Assembly: GCF_013167955.1 (NCBI RefSeq)
Contig: NZ_BLWF01000001.1
Span: forward strand, 248,001-312,000
Source: Thermanaeromonas sp. C210
Lineage (GTDB): Bacteria > Bacillota > DSM-521 > Neomoorellales > Neomoorellaceae
Direction: 5' to 3'
Length of the DNA stretch: 64,000 nucleotides
A model generated the notes under the pieces. It made no database searches. It saw only the letters and a list, made by a program, of their open reading frames with translations, and was not told the origin of the DNA. Position numbers and translations under genes: made by a program. Below are positions 40,160 through 48,280 of the stretch, in pieces (positions within the stretch are counted from its first letter, which is position 1; each line of letters starts with the position of its first letter).

Positions 40160-41223
40160 TTACTTCCTTCTCCAGGGCCATATGCCTTTCTTGGAAGGAT
40201 TTTTTGCCCGCGGCAATATGGAGCCCAAAAGCCCGGCCAACGGCTCGTCAGCCATTTTAAAGGGTTCAGGTGCATAGGGGAGCTTGTAGGTGGCCGGTAC
40301 CGCCATTTTCACCCGTCTAAACACGTCTTCCGGCGGGTCTATCAAGGCTATATGGTATGAGCCAATGGACTCCACCATCTCAAAGTCCCTTACCCTCCAC
40401 CTGGCGGCGCTGGCCACAAGGATGGGGAGGGTGGCCCTCAATGCCTCCCTGTCCCTATTCTTCTCCCAATAGCCCAGGTCGCGCACAACATAGTCATATT
40501 GCCCCCGTCTTAAGTCCGGCAGGATACGCTCGAACAGCAAGGTCTTCGGCTTGGGATCAATAACCTCGCTCAGGGGCTCGTCCAGGTTGAAAAGGTAAGC
40601 TAAAACTGGTCAAGTGCGAACCTCTGGCTATCCTCCACCAGAGCCACTTTGTAACCTTGCCTGGCAAGGAATGCGCTAATAGCCAAAGCGGTATGGGTAC
40701 AACCCAAGCCCGGGGCAGCCCCCATTACCGCTATGGTGACTGCCCCTGCCGGTCGCTCTTCGATTATGACCCTCTCTTTTACATGCTCGTCGCCATCCGG
40801 CCCCGGCATGACGTGCCACCGGGCAGCCTGGGCGTAGGTAGCAGGAGGACCAACGAGGGCCTTGCCAACGAGAGCCTCCCAATCAGCCTCAATTGGTGCG
40901 GCGACTATATCATAAATACCTAGGCCCACCAGCCCGGCCACCGTGGGGTCGCCTGGCTCACGGGCGGGAGCCAAGACGATTATTCTGACATGCGGCCTGG
41001 CTATACGGTAGCACCGGGCGGCGGCCACCAGGTCCGGGCCCGGAGCGGCATCTATATCAAGAACCAAGACGTCGGCCGCCACCCTAGCGGCAGACTGGAA
41101 GGCATTATGAATACTAAAAGAATCCATAGTCCCGGCCTGATCAAATACCACTTCGCCGTGTCCTATGGCGGCTTTTCTCACCTGCTCCGCCCTGGCCGGG
41201 GTAACCAATAGGGCGTAAATCAT
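40160..41223 (-). pseudogene. CpaE/TadZ-like MinD-family ATPase, frameshifted
   Basis: The first part (from ATG 41223) has a receiver-like N-terminus (MIYALLVTPARAEQVRKAAI .. ADVLVLDIDAAPG), then the ATPase start VTIAVMGAAPGLGCTHTALA, where the usual P-loop lysine is replaced. A stop near 40605 is bypassed by a one-base shift: AYLFNLDEPLSEVIDPKPKT, then YDYVVRDLGYWEKNRDREAL and LIDPPEDVFRRVKMAVP. Such proteins position secretion or conjugation machines. It lies at the end of the conjugation gene block and is broken by one frameshift. Confidence 0.65.
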
Positions 41224-41314
41224 AAGCGTCCACCTCTTCCCAAGGTTTTTCCACCAATTTCTTATCCTACGTCAAGTACACAGCCACCAAGGAATTCTCC
41301 TCACCTATCAGCGG

Positions 41315-42400
41315 TCAACTCTCGAGCGTTGCCACTAGATCCACCTCTACCACAGGGCTTTTTGCCTTTTCTCCCAAAAACTGGAGTGCCTGGCGTCTCC
41401 CCCACGCCGCCGTTCCAGCCGGCCGGACCTCCTGCAGTTGCCAGGGCGTACCCCGCAGGGTTTCACGAAACAAGTCTTCCGGCCTACATTTTATCGGAGC
41501 AGACGGGAGGACCCCGAAACGGACCACCAGCCGTGCACCCGGCGCGCAGGCCTTAGCCACATTGGTCCATACCTGCCTTAACCCCTGGACGAAACTGTCG
41601 AGCGCGGCGGTAGCTAACTGCCCCTGATAGCCGTACTGGACTTCTGGATTACCGCCGGTGAACCAGTGCCGCAGCCACTGGTCGGGCACATAAGTCCTCA
41701 TGCCAAAATAGGGAGGCGAAGTCACTACCCAGGTGTAGGGCCCGCCGAGCTCAAGGAGGTCGAACTGCCTGCTGTCGGCCAGGGCCACGCGGCCTTGCGT
41801 TGGCGGCGGCAGGCCTTCCAGATAGCAGGGCGCTTTGCGGGCCACTAGGTCCAAGACGCTCACCCTCGGCGGGCTACACAGCCCCTTCTTCCTCCAGAAC
41901 CGCACAGCATACCCCGGCTTGGGGGCAAAAGTGCGGGGCATCTGGTTGGACAGGTAAGAAGGAGCACCCTTCCTCAAAGGGCCGTGGAGGCGGCCGAGGA
42001 TGATGAGGCGCAAGAGGCGGCGGGTGTCGCTGTCCTCGCCGTATATGAGGGCCTCTCTCAGTCGGCATACCTCTTCCAGGGTCTCACGGTGGTAGGCCAG
42101 TTCCCAGAACTCTCCTTCCGGCACGTCCACAGGAGCAGACCGGGAGCTGAGGATCTGCCCGCAGGCTTTCACCACCTGTTCGGGGGAAGCTCCGGCCAGC
42201 ACGGCGTCGGAAATGGCTGCCGCTATGGGGCTTACATCCACCCCCGAGGCGGGGAGACCTAAAAGCCTCGCTGCGTACAGGGTCGTCCCCCGCCCGCAGA
42301 AAGGGTCCAGGACCCACTCCCCGGGTCGGGCGTTCTTCAGGTGCTCCAAGGGAAAGTCTATGGGAAACATAGTATAGTAAGGGCAGGCCTGGATGAGCAC
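41315..42400 (-). CDS. Site-specific DNA methyltransferase, probable N4-cytosine type
   Basis: A 361-residue beta-class methyltransferase. EHLKNARPGEWVLDPFCGRGTTLYAARLLGLPASGVDVSP is the AdoMet motif, and TWVVTSPPYFGMRTYVPDQWL holds the catalytic TSPPY typical of N4-cytosine (and some N6-adenine) enzymes. GTG start behind GGGGAGGAGAA. No endonuclease is adjacent, so it is an orphan, perhaps protecting the conjugative element from host restriction. It lies 15 bases after the M23 peptidase gene within the conjugation operon. The frame is intact, unlike its neighbours. Confidence 0.8.
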   Translation of the reverse strand: MLIQACPYYTMFPIDFPLEHLKNARPGEWVLDPFCGRGTTLYAARLLGLPASGVDVSPIAAAISDAVLAGASPEQVVKACGQILSSRSAPVDVPEGEFWELAYHRETLEEVCRLREALIYGEDSDTRRLLRLIILGRLHGPLRKGAPSYLSNQMPRTFAPKPGYAVRFWRKKGLCSPPRVSVLDLVARKAPCYLEGLPPPTQGRVALADSRQFDLLELGGPYTWVVTSPPYFGMRTYVPDQWLRHWFTGGNPEVQYGYQGQLATAALDSFVQGLRQVWTNVAKACAPGARLVVRFGVLPSAPIKCRPEDLFRETLRGTPWQLQEVRPAGTAAWGRRQALQFLGEKAKSPVVEVDLVATLES

Positions 42401-42415
42401 TTCATTCTCCTCCCC

Positions 42416-43358
42416 TCACTTGAAGTAGTCAGTGGGGTTGACGGGCTGCTGGTGGACTCTGACCTCAAAGTGCAGGTGCGGCCCGGTGGACTTCCCTGTA
42501 GACCCGACGTAGCCGATAAGTTCACCGGCCTGGACCACCTGGCCCCTTTTGACTGCAATCCCGGCGAGGTGGGCGTATATTGTCTCCACCCCTCCCTCGT
42601 GCTGGAGGAACACCGCCAGGCCGTAGTTGCCTGCTCGCCCGGCGTGGGCAACCACACCGGGGGCAGCAGCCACGACGGGCGTCCCCTGGGGAGCTCCTAT
42701 GTCCACCCCCGTATGGAAGCCGTCAATGCCCTCCACGAGGTCTATCCGGGGGCCAAAACCTGAAGTAATAACGTAGACACCAGGCACGGGCCACTTGAGG
42801 TCCTTCTCTACCGGCACCCATCCCGGCGGCACTTCCGCGCCCACTTCCAGGAGGAAGGACAGGTCCACGGTAAGGATATTCCTTACCTTCTCCTGCTGCG
42901 CTTCAGTGAATCCCAAGTCATTTAGGACCTCGCCGAGGTCCCTCAACCTGTAGGTAGGGTAACTCTGTCAGGTGGGCGGGTCCTTGCCCGTGCATACCCG
43001 ATATGTTCCATTTTGCTCTATGAACACTCCTGGCGAGCTCCCTGGCCCTGGCGGGGGTTGCCTTCCGGAAGTCCGGGTTTAGCCTTGCGGCCTCAATAGC
43101 CAAAAGCGGCTGCCATTCGATTTTAACGCCTGGGTCACACGGGGATTTTGTGCTTTCGCTCGCCTCCCTGGCCGCATCAACATAGATTTGCACTTGCGAG
43201 GGACTGGCTATGGGCACCCTCTCCCATATAACAATTGGCCCTGCAAAGAGCAGGGCCAGAAGAGCAAGCGGTAGAATTAGTATTATCACCGTCCAAAGGA
43301 GCACTCTCTCCGCCTCCAGCAGTAGGGCGCCAGCTATTTTAGCTATTAGTCTAGCCAC
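42416..43358 (-). pseudogene. Membrane-anchored M23 peptidase of the conjugation module, frameshifted
   Basis: It starts at GTG 43358, overlapping the VirB4 stop. The N-terminal part has a membrane segment (VLLWTVIILILPLALLALLF) and a muramidase-like stretch (KIEWQPLLAIEAARLNPDFR). Near 42960 the frame shifts by one base into PTYRLRDLGEVLNDLGFTEA, and the M23 domain follows: GFHTGVDIGAPQGTPVVAAA, IYAHL and GPHLHFEVRVHQQPVNP (HxGxDxxxP and HxH zinc motifs). It should open the cell wall for the transfer channel. The C-terminal part alone is still an open frame of 176 residues. Confidence 0.75.
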
Positions 43359-45160
43359 TACTGGCCACCTCCTGCCAGGTAGGGTATCTCGTACGGCGCA
43401 GCCTCAATCCGTACATGCACCCTCTGGGTCCCGGCAACGAGAAGGCCTTCGCCTCGCTTGGCAGTGGCCAGCAAATCCCTCTCGGCTTCGCTCAAGTTCA
43501 TAAGTTGGGTTATAGCCTCCAGGTCCTTCTCGCCCTGGCCAGGCTCGCCCTGGCCAGGAGGAGCTTATATGTCGGGTTATCGAGGAGGGCCTGGCCGTGG
43601 CGCTGCACCTCAGGGGCCAGGAAGTCAATCACGTTCTGGGTTATGACCACCAGACCCCCCATGTATTTGCGGATCCTCTTGCTGGTGTCCCTCAAGAAGG
43701 CCAGGGCCTGGGGCGTCTGGGGGTCCACCAAGAGCCAGGCCTCGTCCACCACCAGCAGGGTCCTCTCCTGTCGGTCCCGCTCGATTAAGTCCCAAGCGAA
43801 GGAGAGCACATTAAAGTATTGCGCCCTCCTCACTGAGTCGTCGGCGTTTGTCGTGGACGTCTAAGACTATTAAGTCGTTGTCGGCACTGGCCGTAGTAGG
43901 CCCGGCCCACAGGGCGGCGTCCGCACCCAGGGCCGCCTTTTTTAACAACACCGCCAGCCTGGAATAAGTCTCGGGCAGCTTCTCTGCCTGTTCAGCTACA
44001 TAGGTGTGGAGTTCCCTCATGGTGGGCCATTCTTCTGCCGGTATAGAATCAGGGTCCGTCTCCCAAGTAATGCCCGCCCGGCGGTACACTTCCACCAGAG
44101 CGTCCTCCAAAGCGGCCTTCTCCAAGTCCACAAGGTCCCGGAGGTAAAGGGAGAAGAAGGTGCGGAGGGTCTGGAGGTGCAGGGCCAGGGGGCCCTGGCC
44201 GGACCTCGCGTCCCCTTCTCCATCCTCCTCTAGGGGGACGGGTCTCACCTGGAGGGGGTTAATCCTCCCCTTGCCGCCGGCGCAGTTTATCCAGGTGCCA
44301 CCTAAGAGGCGGCACATCTCCCGGTACTCGCGCTCGGGTTCGATTATTATCACCTTGGAGCCCTGGGCCAAGTTGCGGAGAGCCAAAAGCTTCACGGCAA
44401 AGGATTTACCTGCACCGGGCTTGGCCAGCACCGTCCAATTGGAGTTAGTGCGGTCTCCTCCCCTCTCCCATGTATCCACCAGAACCAAGCCGCCGTCCCT
44501 GTCCCTCCCCAGCACTACACCACTGCCGTCGTTAATACCGCTGGCCGTAAAGGGAAAACCGGCCGCCACTGTCTCGGCGGGCATATTTCTCGCCCCGGCT
44601 TCTTTGGTATCCTTAGGAAGTATTGCCCAGGGCCCTACGGCCTTAAGGCCTTCTTCCTGGCGGAAGGTGGCGGTCCTGGCCCGCATTCCTGCCGCGGCTA
44701 GAGTGGCCTCCACCTGGCGGGTCCTCCGCTCCAGGGTCTCCTGGTCGGGAGCCAGCACTAGGAGCACTACCGTAACGTAGAACACCTGCTGCTGCTCCTG
44801 GTCTATCTTCCTCAGCAGCTCTTGGGCGTCCTTTAAGGCCTGCTCCGTTCTTTGCATGACCAGGGCGTTGCCGCCCATCTCAAGCCTAGCTGCATATTCG
44901 CCTATGGCCTTGTTTATGCTCAAGATTAACTCGGTAGGGTCAGTGGGTGTTACATGAACCGAGCACACCACGCCTGGTATGGCGGCCACCCGGGCCAGCC
45001 AGGCAGGGCCCACCTTGGGGGGATAGTTCGTCACCACCAGGACCCTTGCAAGCTGGTCGCCAAAGGTGACCTGCCTAGCCCCGAACTCCAGTGCCTAAGG
45101 GGCCAGGATATCTAGTAAACCGGAAACGCCTGCCGTTTGAGGTTGTGTTTTGGTCTTCAT
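43358..45160 (-). pseudogene. virB4: VirB4/TraC-type conjugation ATPase, multiply disrupted
   Basis: ATG 45160 begins KTKTQPQTAGVSGLLDILAP, then an in-frame TAG (45096-45098), then ALEFGARQVTFGDQLARVLV. Walker A is TVLAKPGAGKSFAVKLLALR and IIIEPEREYREMCRLLGG follows. Near 43850 the frame shifts to ADDSVRRAQYFNVLSF and LLVVDEAWLLVDPQTPQALA (Walker B), VVITQNVIDF. Near 43560 it shifts again to GQGEKDLEAITQLMNLSEAE; there a 15-bp tandem duplication and a lost G are visible. VirB4 powers assembly of type IV secretion channels. Three independent lesions mean this copy is dead. Confidence 0.85.
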
Positions 45161-45424
45161 GTAACGGACCCCCTTGTACCTCTGGGGATTACTTAGGACG
45201 GTTGATATACCGCATATATGCTATAGTCGGAATATAGATGGTGAATCCTTTACAATGCCGGGAGAGATAAAATAGATGGGCGATGTCCGGCGGCACCTCG
45301 AGCAAAACCTGGGTAAGCCCGAGTTCTGCTATGTAAGCGTCAAATACAACCCACCTTGCGGGTTACGGCAGTAAGCATAAAAGAAACCCCTACCTAATCA
45401 CCTAAGGTAGGGGCTAAAGCAAAC

Positions 45425-46999
45425 CTAATTATTCATCCGGCAAATAGGGGGCAAAGTTTCCGACCACGGCAGGAGTTGTTCCAATGCCTCTTCATCTTGC
45501 GGGTCCAGGTTGGGTAGCCTCTCAAAGAGATAAGCAAGGTAGTAGAAGGGATTTAACCCGTTCTCCTTGGCTGTCTCTATAATGCTGTAAACAATAGCGC
45601 TGGCTTTAGCACCCCGAGGGGTGTTGGCAAATAACCAGTTCTTGCGCCCAATAACAAAGGGTTTTATAGAACGCTCGCTGCGGTTGTTATCGAGTTCCAA
45701 ACGCCCGTCTTGTAAAAAGGCGACAAGTTTCTCCCATTGGCTAAGGCAATAGTAAACCGCCTGCCCAAAGGCACTTTTGGGCAGCACCTGCGCTTTCTGC
45801 TTCTTAAGCCATGCTAAAAATTCGTCCAGCTCTGGTTTGCTGCGCTCCTGGCGGATTTGATACCGTTCTTCCGGGGTTTTGTCTTTAAGCTCGCTCTCTA
45901 TGGCAAAGAGCCGGTTGCAGAACTTAAGCCCCTCCCGGGCAGCCACTGCTTTGTTGCGTTTATCTTGCGGCAGGGCTTTTAAGGCTTCGTCGAACTTGCG
46001 CCGGGCATGAGCCCAGCAGCCTACCAGGGTGACATCCACAAGCTCATGGTAGCCGGCATAGCCGTCAACGTGTAAATAGCCCTTAAAACCTTTCAGGAAC
46101 CGGCGGGGGTGTTTGCCGGCCCGGGTGGTCTGGTAGTCGTAGAGGATAATCGGGGGACCGTCCCGCCCGGTACGGTAAAGCCAAAGGAATGATTTGGTGG
46201 TAGCTTCCCTTCCCGGTTCATGAAGTACCTGCAACGTGGTCTCATCGGCATGGAGAATGTCTCTTTTAAGAAGGTGTTCATGGAGACGGTCGTAAATAAG
46301 GGTTAAGTAGGTGTTAGCTCCATGGAGCACCCAGTTGGCCATGGTCTGCCGGGAAAGGTCTATCCCTAAGCTTTTAAACTGCTGCTCCTGGCGGTAAAGG
46401 GGTAATCCTGCCCCGTATTTCTGGGTCATAATGTAGCTAAGAAGCGAGGGAGATACCGGGCTTCCCGGAAGTACAGGAGCAGGCATGGGCGCCGTGATAA
46501 CAGGAGTGGTTATCTCTTCTTTCTCGCAGCGGCGGCAAGAATAGACGTAGCGCACGTGCTTGACCACTTTCACTTGGGCCGGGATAATTTTGAGCTCCTG
46601 CCGCACTTCGGTGCTCATTTCATGTAAAGGGCCACCGCAGCACGGGCAGACCCGCTCCTCTTCCGGCAGGCGGTGCTCTACTACTTCTACCGGCAGCTCT
46701 TCCAGGTTCATCTCCCGGCGGCCGCGCGTTTTACGGCGCTGGTAGGTGATGGTCTCCAAATCCGGTTCAACTGCTTCCGGCCGGGCTTCCGCTTCCGCCT
46801 CATTAAAAAGCAAAAGCTGCTCTTCTAGTGCGCAAGTCCTCTCGCTGGAAGAACCGAATTGCCGCTTCTTGCTTAAACGGAACTGCTCCATAAACCAGTT
46901 TAACTTGGCGGTAAGTTCGGCAACCTGTTGTTCCAATTGAGCACAGTGCTCTCGCAGCTCTTCTATGGTCATGGTAGCTATAGACTTAGCCGTGTCCAT
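45425..46999 (-). CDS. tnpC: IS66 transposase TnpC
   Basis: A 524-residue DDE transposase. An N-terminal leucine-zipper region ([22 protein letters not shown]) is followed by the zinc-binding [18 protein letters not shown] motif. The catalytic core has [13 protein letters not shown] and [11 protein letters not shown] (Asp residues), and [20 protein letters not shown] has the Glu. Full length. Its last 72 residues recur as a fragment at 39.8 kb. Confidence 0.95.
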   Translation of the reverse strand: MDTAKSIATMTIEELREHCAQLEQQVAELTAKLNWFMEQFRLSKKRQFGSSSERTCALEEQLLLFNEAEAEARPEAVEPDLETITYQRRKTRGRREMNLEELPVEVVEHRLPEEERVCPCCGGPLHEMSTEVRQELKIIPAQVKVVKHVRYVYSCRRCEKEEITTPVITAPMPAPVLPGSPVSPSLLSYIMTQKYGAGLPLYRQEQQFKSLGIDLSRQTMANWVLHGANTYLTLIYDRLHEHLLKRDILHADETTLQVLHEPGREATTKSFLWLYRTGRDGPPIILYDYQTTRAGKHPRRFLKGFKGYLHVDGYAGYHELVDVTLVGCWAHARRKFDEALKALPQDKRNKAVAAREGLKFCNRLFAIESELKDKTPEERYQIRQERSKPELDEFLAWLKKQKAQVLPKSAFGQAVYYCLSQWEKLVAFLQDGRLELDNNRSERSIKPFVIGRKNWLFANTPRGAKASAIVYSIIETAKENGLNPFYYLAYLFERLPNLDPQDEEALEQLLPWSETLPPICRMNN

Positions 47000-47079
47000 G
47001 CTTTAATAATTCGACGAATCAGCCCCAATTCCTCTAGAATCAACCATAAGGTAAAAATATTTCTTCCTGAGGCTTTATA

Positions 47080-47436
47080 TTACAAGATGGTGCGCGCTTT
47101 TACCTCAGGATGGGCTTTAGGCTGGTTTAAGGGAAGACCATCAAGCAGCCAGCGCAGCTCCCGGCGGCTTATGGTGATGGTAGAAGAAGTATTTCCCACC
47201 GGCCATATGAATTTGCCCTTCTCCAGCCGGCGGTAATAAAGCCAAAACCCGTTGTGCTCCCAATGGAGAATCTTCAGTTTGTCCCTCTTACGGTTGCAAA
47301 AGACAAAGAGGCAGGAAGAGAAGGGGTCCAGCTCGAAGCCTTCCTTGACCAGCACCGCCAGGCCGTCAATAGATTTACGCAAGTCTGTGGCGCCGCAGGC
47401 GAGGTAAACCCGGTCGATACCAACTTCGTTTAGCAT
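47080..47436 (-). CDS. tnpB: IS66 TnpB protein
   Basis: A 118-residue IS66 Orf2 protein: VYLACGATDLRKSIDGLAVL, FVFCNRKRDKLKILHWEHNG and FWLYYRRLEKGKFIWP are its hallmark segments. Needed for IS66 transposition; its mechanism is unclear. It overlaps tnpA by 7 bases. Confidence 0.93.
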   Translation of the reverse strand: MLNEVGIDRVYLACGATDLRKSIDGLAVLVKEGFELDPFSSCLFVFCNRKRDKLKILHWEHNGFWLYYRRLEKGKFIWPVGNTSSTITISRRELRWLLDGLPLNQPKAHPEVKARTIL

Positions 47437-47756
47437 AACGCTATCAGCACCCGGACTACCTGGGTGAGCAAGGCCGGGTCAAACCCGGGTCTTACCTCGA
47501 TGCTGGTCTTGCCTATCCTGACCAGCAAGGAGTTGCCCCCATCCCCAGAAGATGACTCGCTTATTTCTACCGGCAGCCAACGGGTTGGCTTCTCGAGGGA
47601 AACTCCGTTTTGGTCTTTATACTTCCGCAGCCAGTACCATAACTGCCTGGGGCTAATGCCCTCATGGGAGGCGCACCATTCTTTAACGCTTTGCCCGCTC
47701 GCTTGGTATTCGGCTATCCGGGTTTCCCATAACTTTTGCCGTTCGGCTCTGGTCAT
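47430..47756 (-). CDS. tnpA: IS66 TnpA-like helix-turn-helix protein
   Basis: A 108-residue protein. The N-terminal part RIAEYQASGQSVKEWCASHE GISPRQLWYWLRKYK is a helix-turn-helix, and the C-terminal strand-rich part LLVRIGKTSIEVRPGFDPAL matches IS66 accessory Orf1 proteins. First gene of the element. Confidence 0.88.
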   Translation of the reverse strand: MTRAERQKLWETRIAEYQASGQSVKEWCASHEGISPRQLWYWLRKYKDQNGVSLEKPTRWLPVEISESSSGDGGNSLLVRIGKTSIEVRPGFDPALLTQVVRVLIALC

Positions 47757-47973
47757 AATAAAAAATCCTCCTCAAGCGTATTTTCTGAGAAGGATTATCC
47801 CCTGTACTTGGGGTTGGTGCCAAGGTGGGTTGTATTTGACGCTTACTCTGCTATGCCTACACCCTTATGAAGGGACTCAATATCCCTTATTTGCTCCGTA
47901 ACACACTGTGTGGGAGGCCCTGATATGGTCTAAAGAACACCAATTTAGGACTTGTAGGGACACATTGTCAAGG

Positions 47974-48081
47974 GTGAAGCAGGTGGAAGCCTTTAAGGAG
48001 TGCCAGGGGGTGTTTACCTCTGAGGAATACTCGGAATTCAAAACTTTAAATTCCGGCAGGAAAATTGTCGTCGATGTCTAA
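47974..48081 (+). CDS. 35-residue ORF before the CRISPR array
   Basis: GTG start; the frame reads KQVEAFKECQGVFTSEEYSE then FKTLNSGRKIVVDV. It resembles part of the 63-aa ORF on the other side of the array (ALRECSGIFSPGEYPEFKDQ). Its stop overlaps the next ATG (ATGTCTAA). No known family. Confidence 0.4.
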   Translation: MKQVEAFKECQGVFTSEEYSEFKTLNSGRKIVVDV

Positions 48082-48280
48082 TAATGCAAAAAGACTGGGG
48101 GATCGACGACAAGCTATCAGAAGAAGAAATCCACATCTGAAGCCGGATAAAGGGCTTAAACTTTTTCGTGTGGAAAATAGTACCATCGAGGAGGACGAAA
48201 TTATTTCGTTAATTTATGCGCCCAAAATGGGTTTCCAGCCTACCTACGAGGGATTGAAACAGGAAAAGGAGGTGGCTTGA
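48074..48280 (+). CDS. Basic small ORF running into the first CRISPR repeat
   Basis: ATG overlaps the stop of the preceding ORF. It reads SNNAKRLGDRRQAIRRRNPH then LKPDKGLKLFRVENSTIEED and EIISLIYAPKMG, and only then enters repeat 1 and stops in spacer 1. The part before the array may be a real gene truncated by the array, or simply leader DNA. Low confidence. Confidence 0.25.
   Translation: MSNNAKRLGDRRQAIRRRNPHLKPDKGLKLFRVENSTIEEDEIISLIYAPKMGFQPTYEGLKQEKEVA

Larger units (their letters stand above)
45333..47846 (-). mobile_element. Complete IS66-family element with 8-bp target duplication
   Basis: The ends are perfect inverted repeats: both read GTAAGCGTCAAATACAACCC then ACCTTG from outside in. 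TCTGCTAT occurs directly outside both ends (45325-45332 and 47847-47854), the 8-bp duplication expected for IS66. The element carries tnpA, tnpB and tnpC in order. All three frames are intact, so the insertion is recent. Confidence 0.95.
45276..47923 (+). pseudogene. Short ORF split by the IS66 insertion
   Basis: Removing the IS and one copy of its 8-bp duplication joins 45276-45332 to 47855-47923. This gives a 41-residue frame, MGDVRRHLEQNLGKPEFCYA then YTLMKGLNIPYLLRNTLCGR. ATG follows GGGAGAGAT. No family was recognised. It is the first of three small plus-strand frames leading to the CRISPR array. Confidence 0.45.

Noticed and set aside
36697-45098. In-frame TAG codons in the amidase and VirB4 genes as a sign of UAG recoding (pyrrolysine or suppressor)
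   Set aside because: Normal genes in the window, such as coaD and the decarboxylase, end in TAG, and the same region carries many frameshifts, so decay explains the stops.
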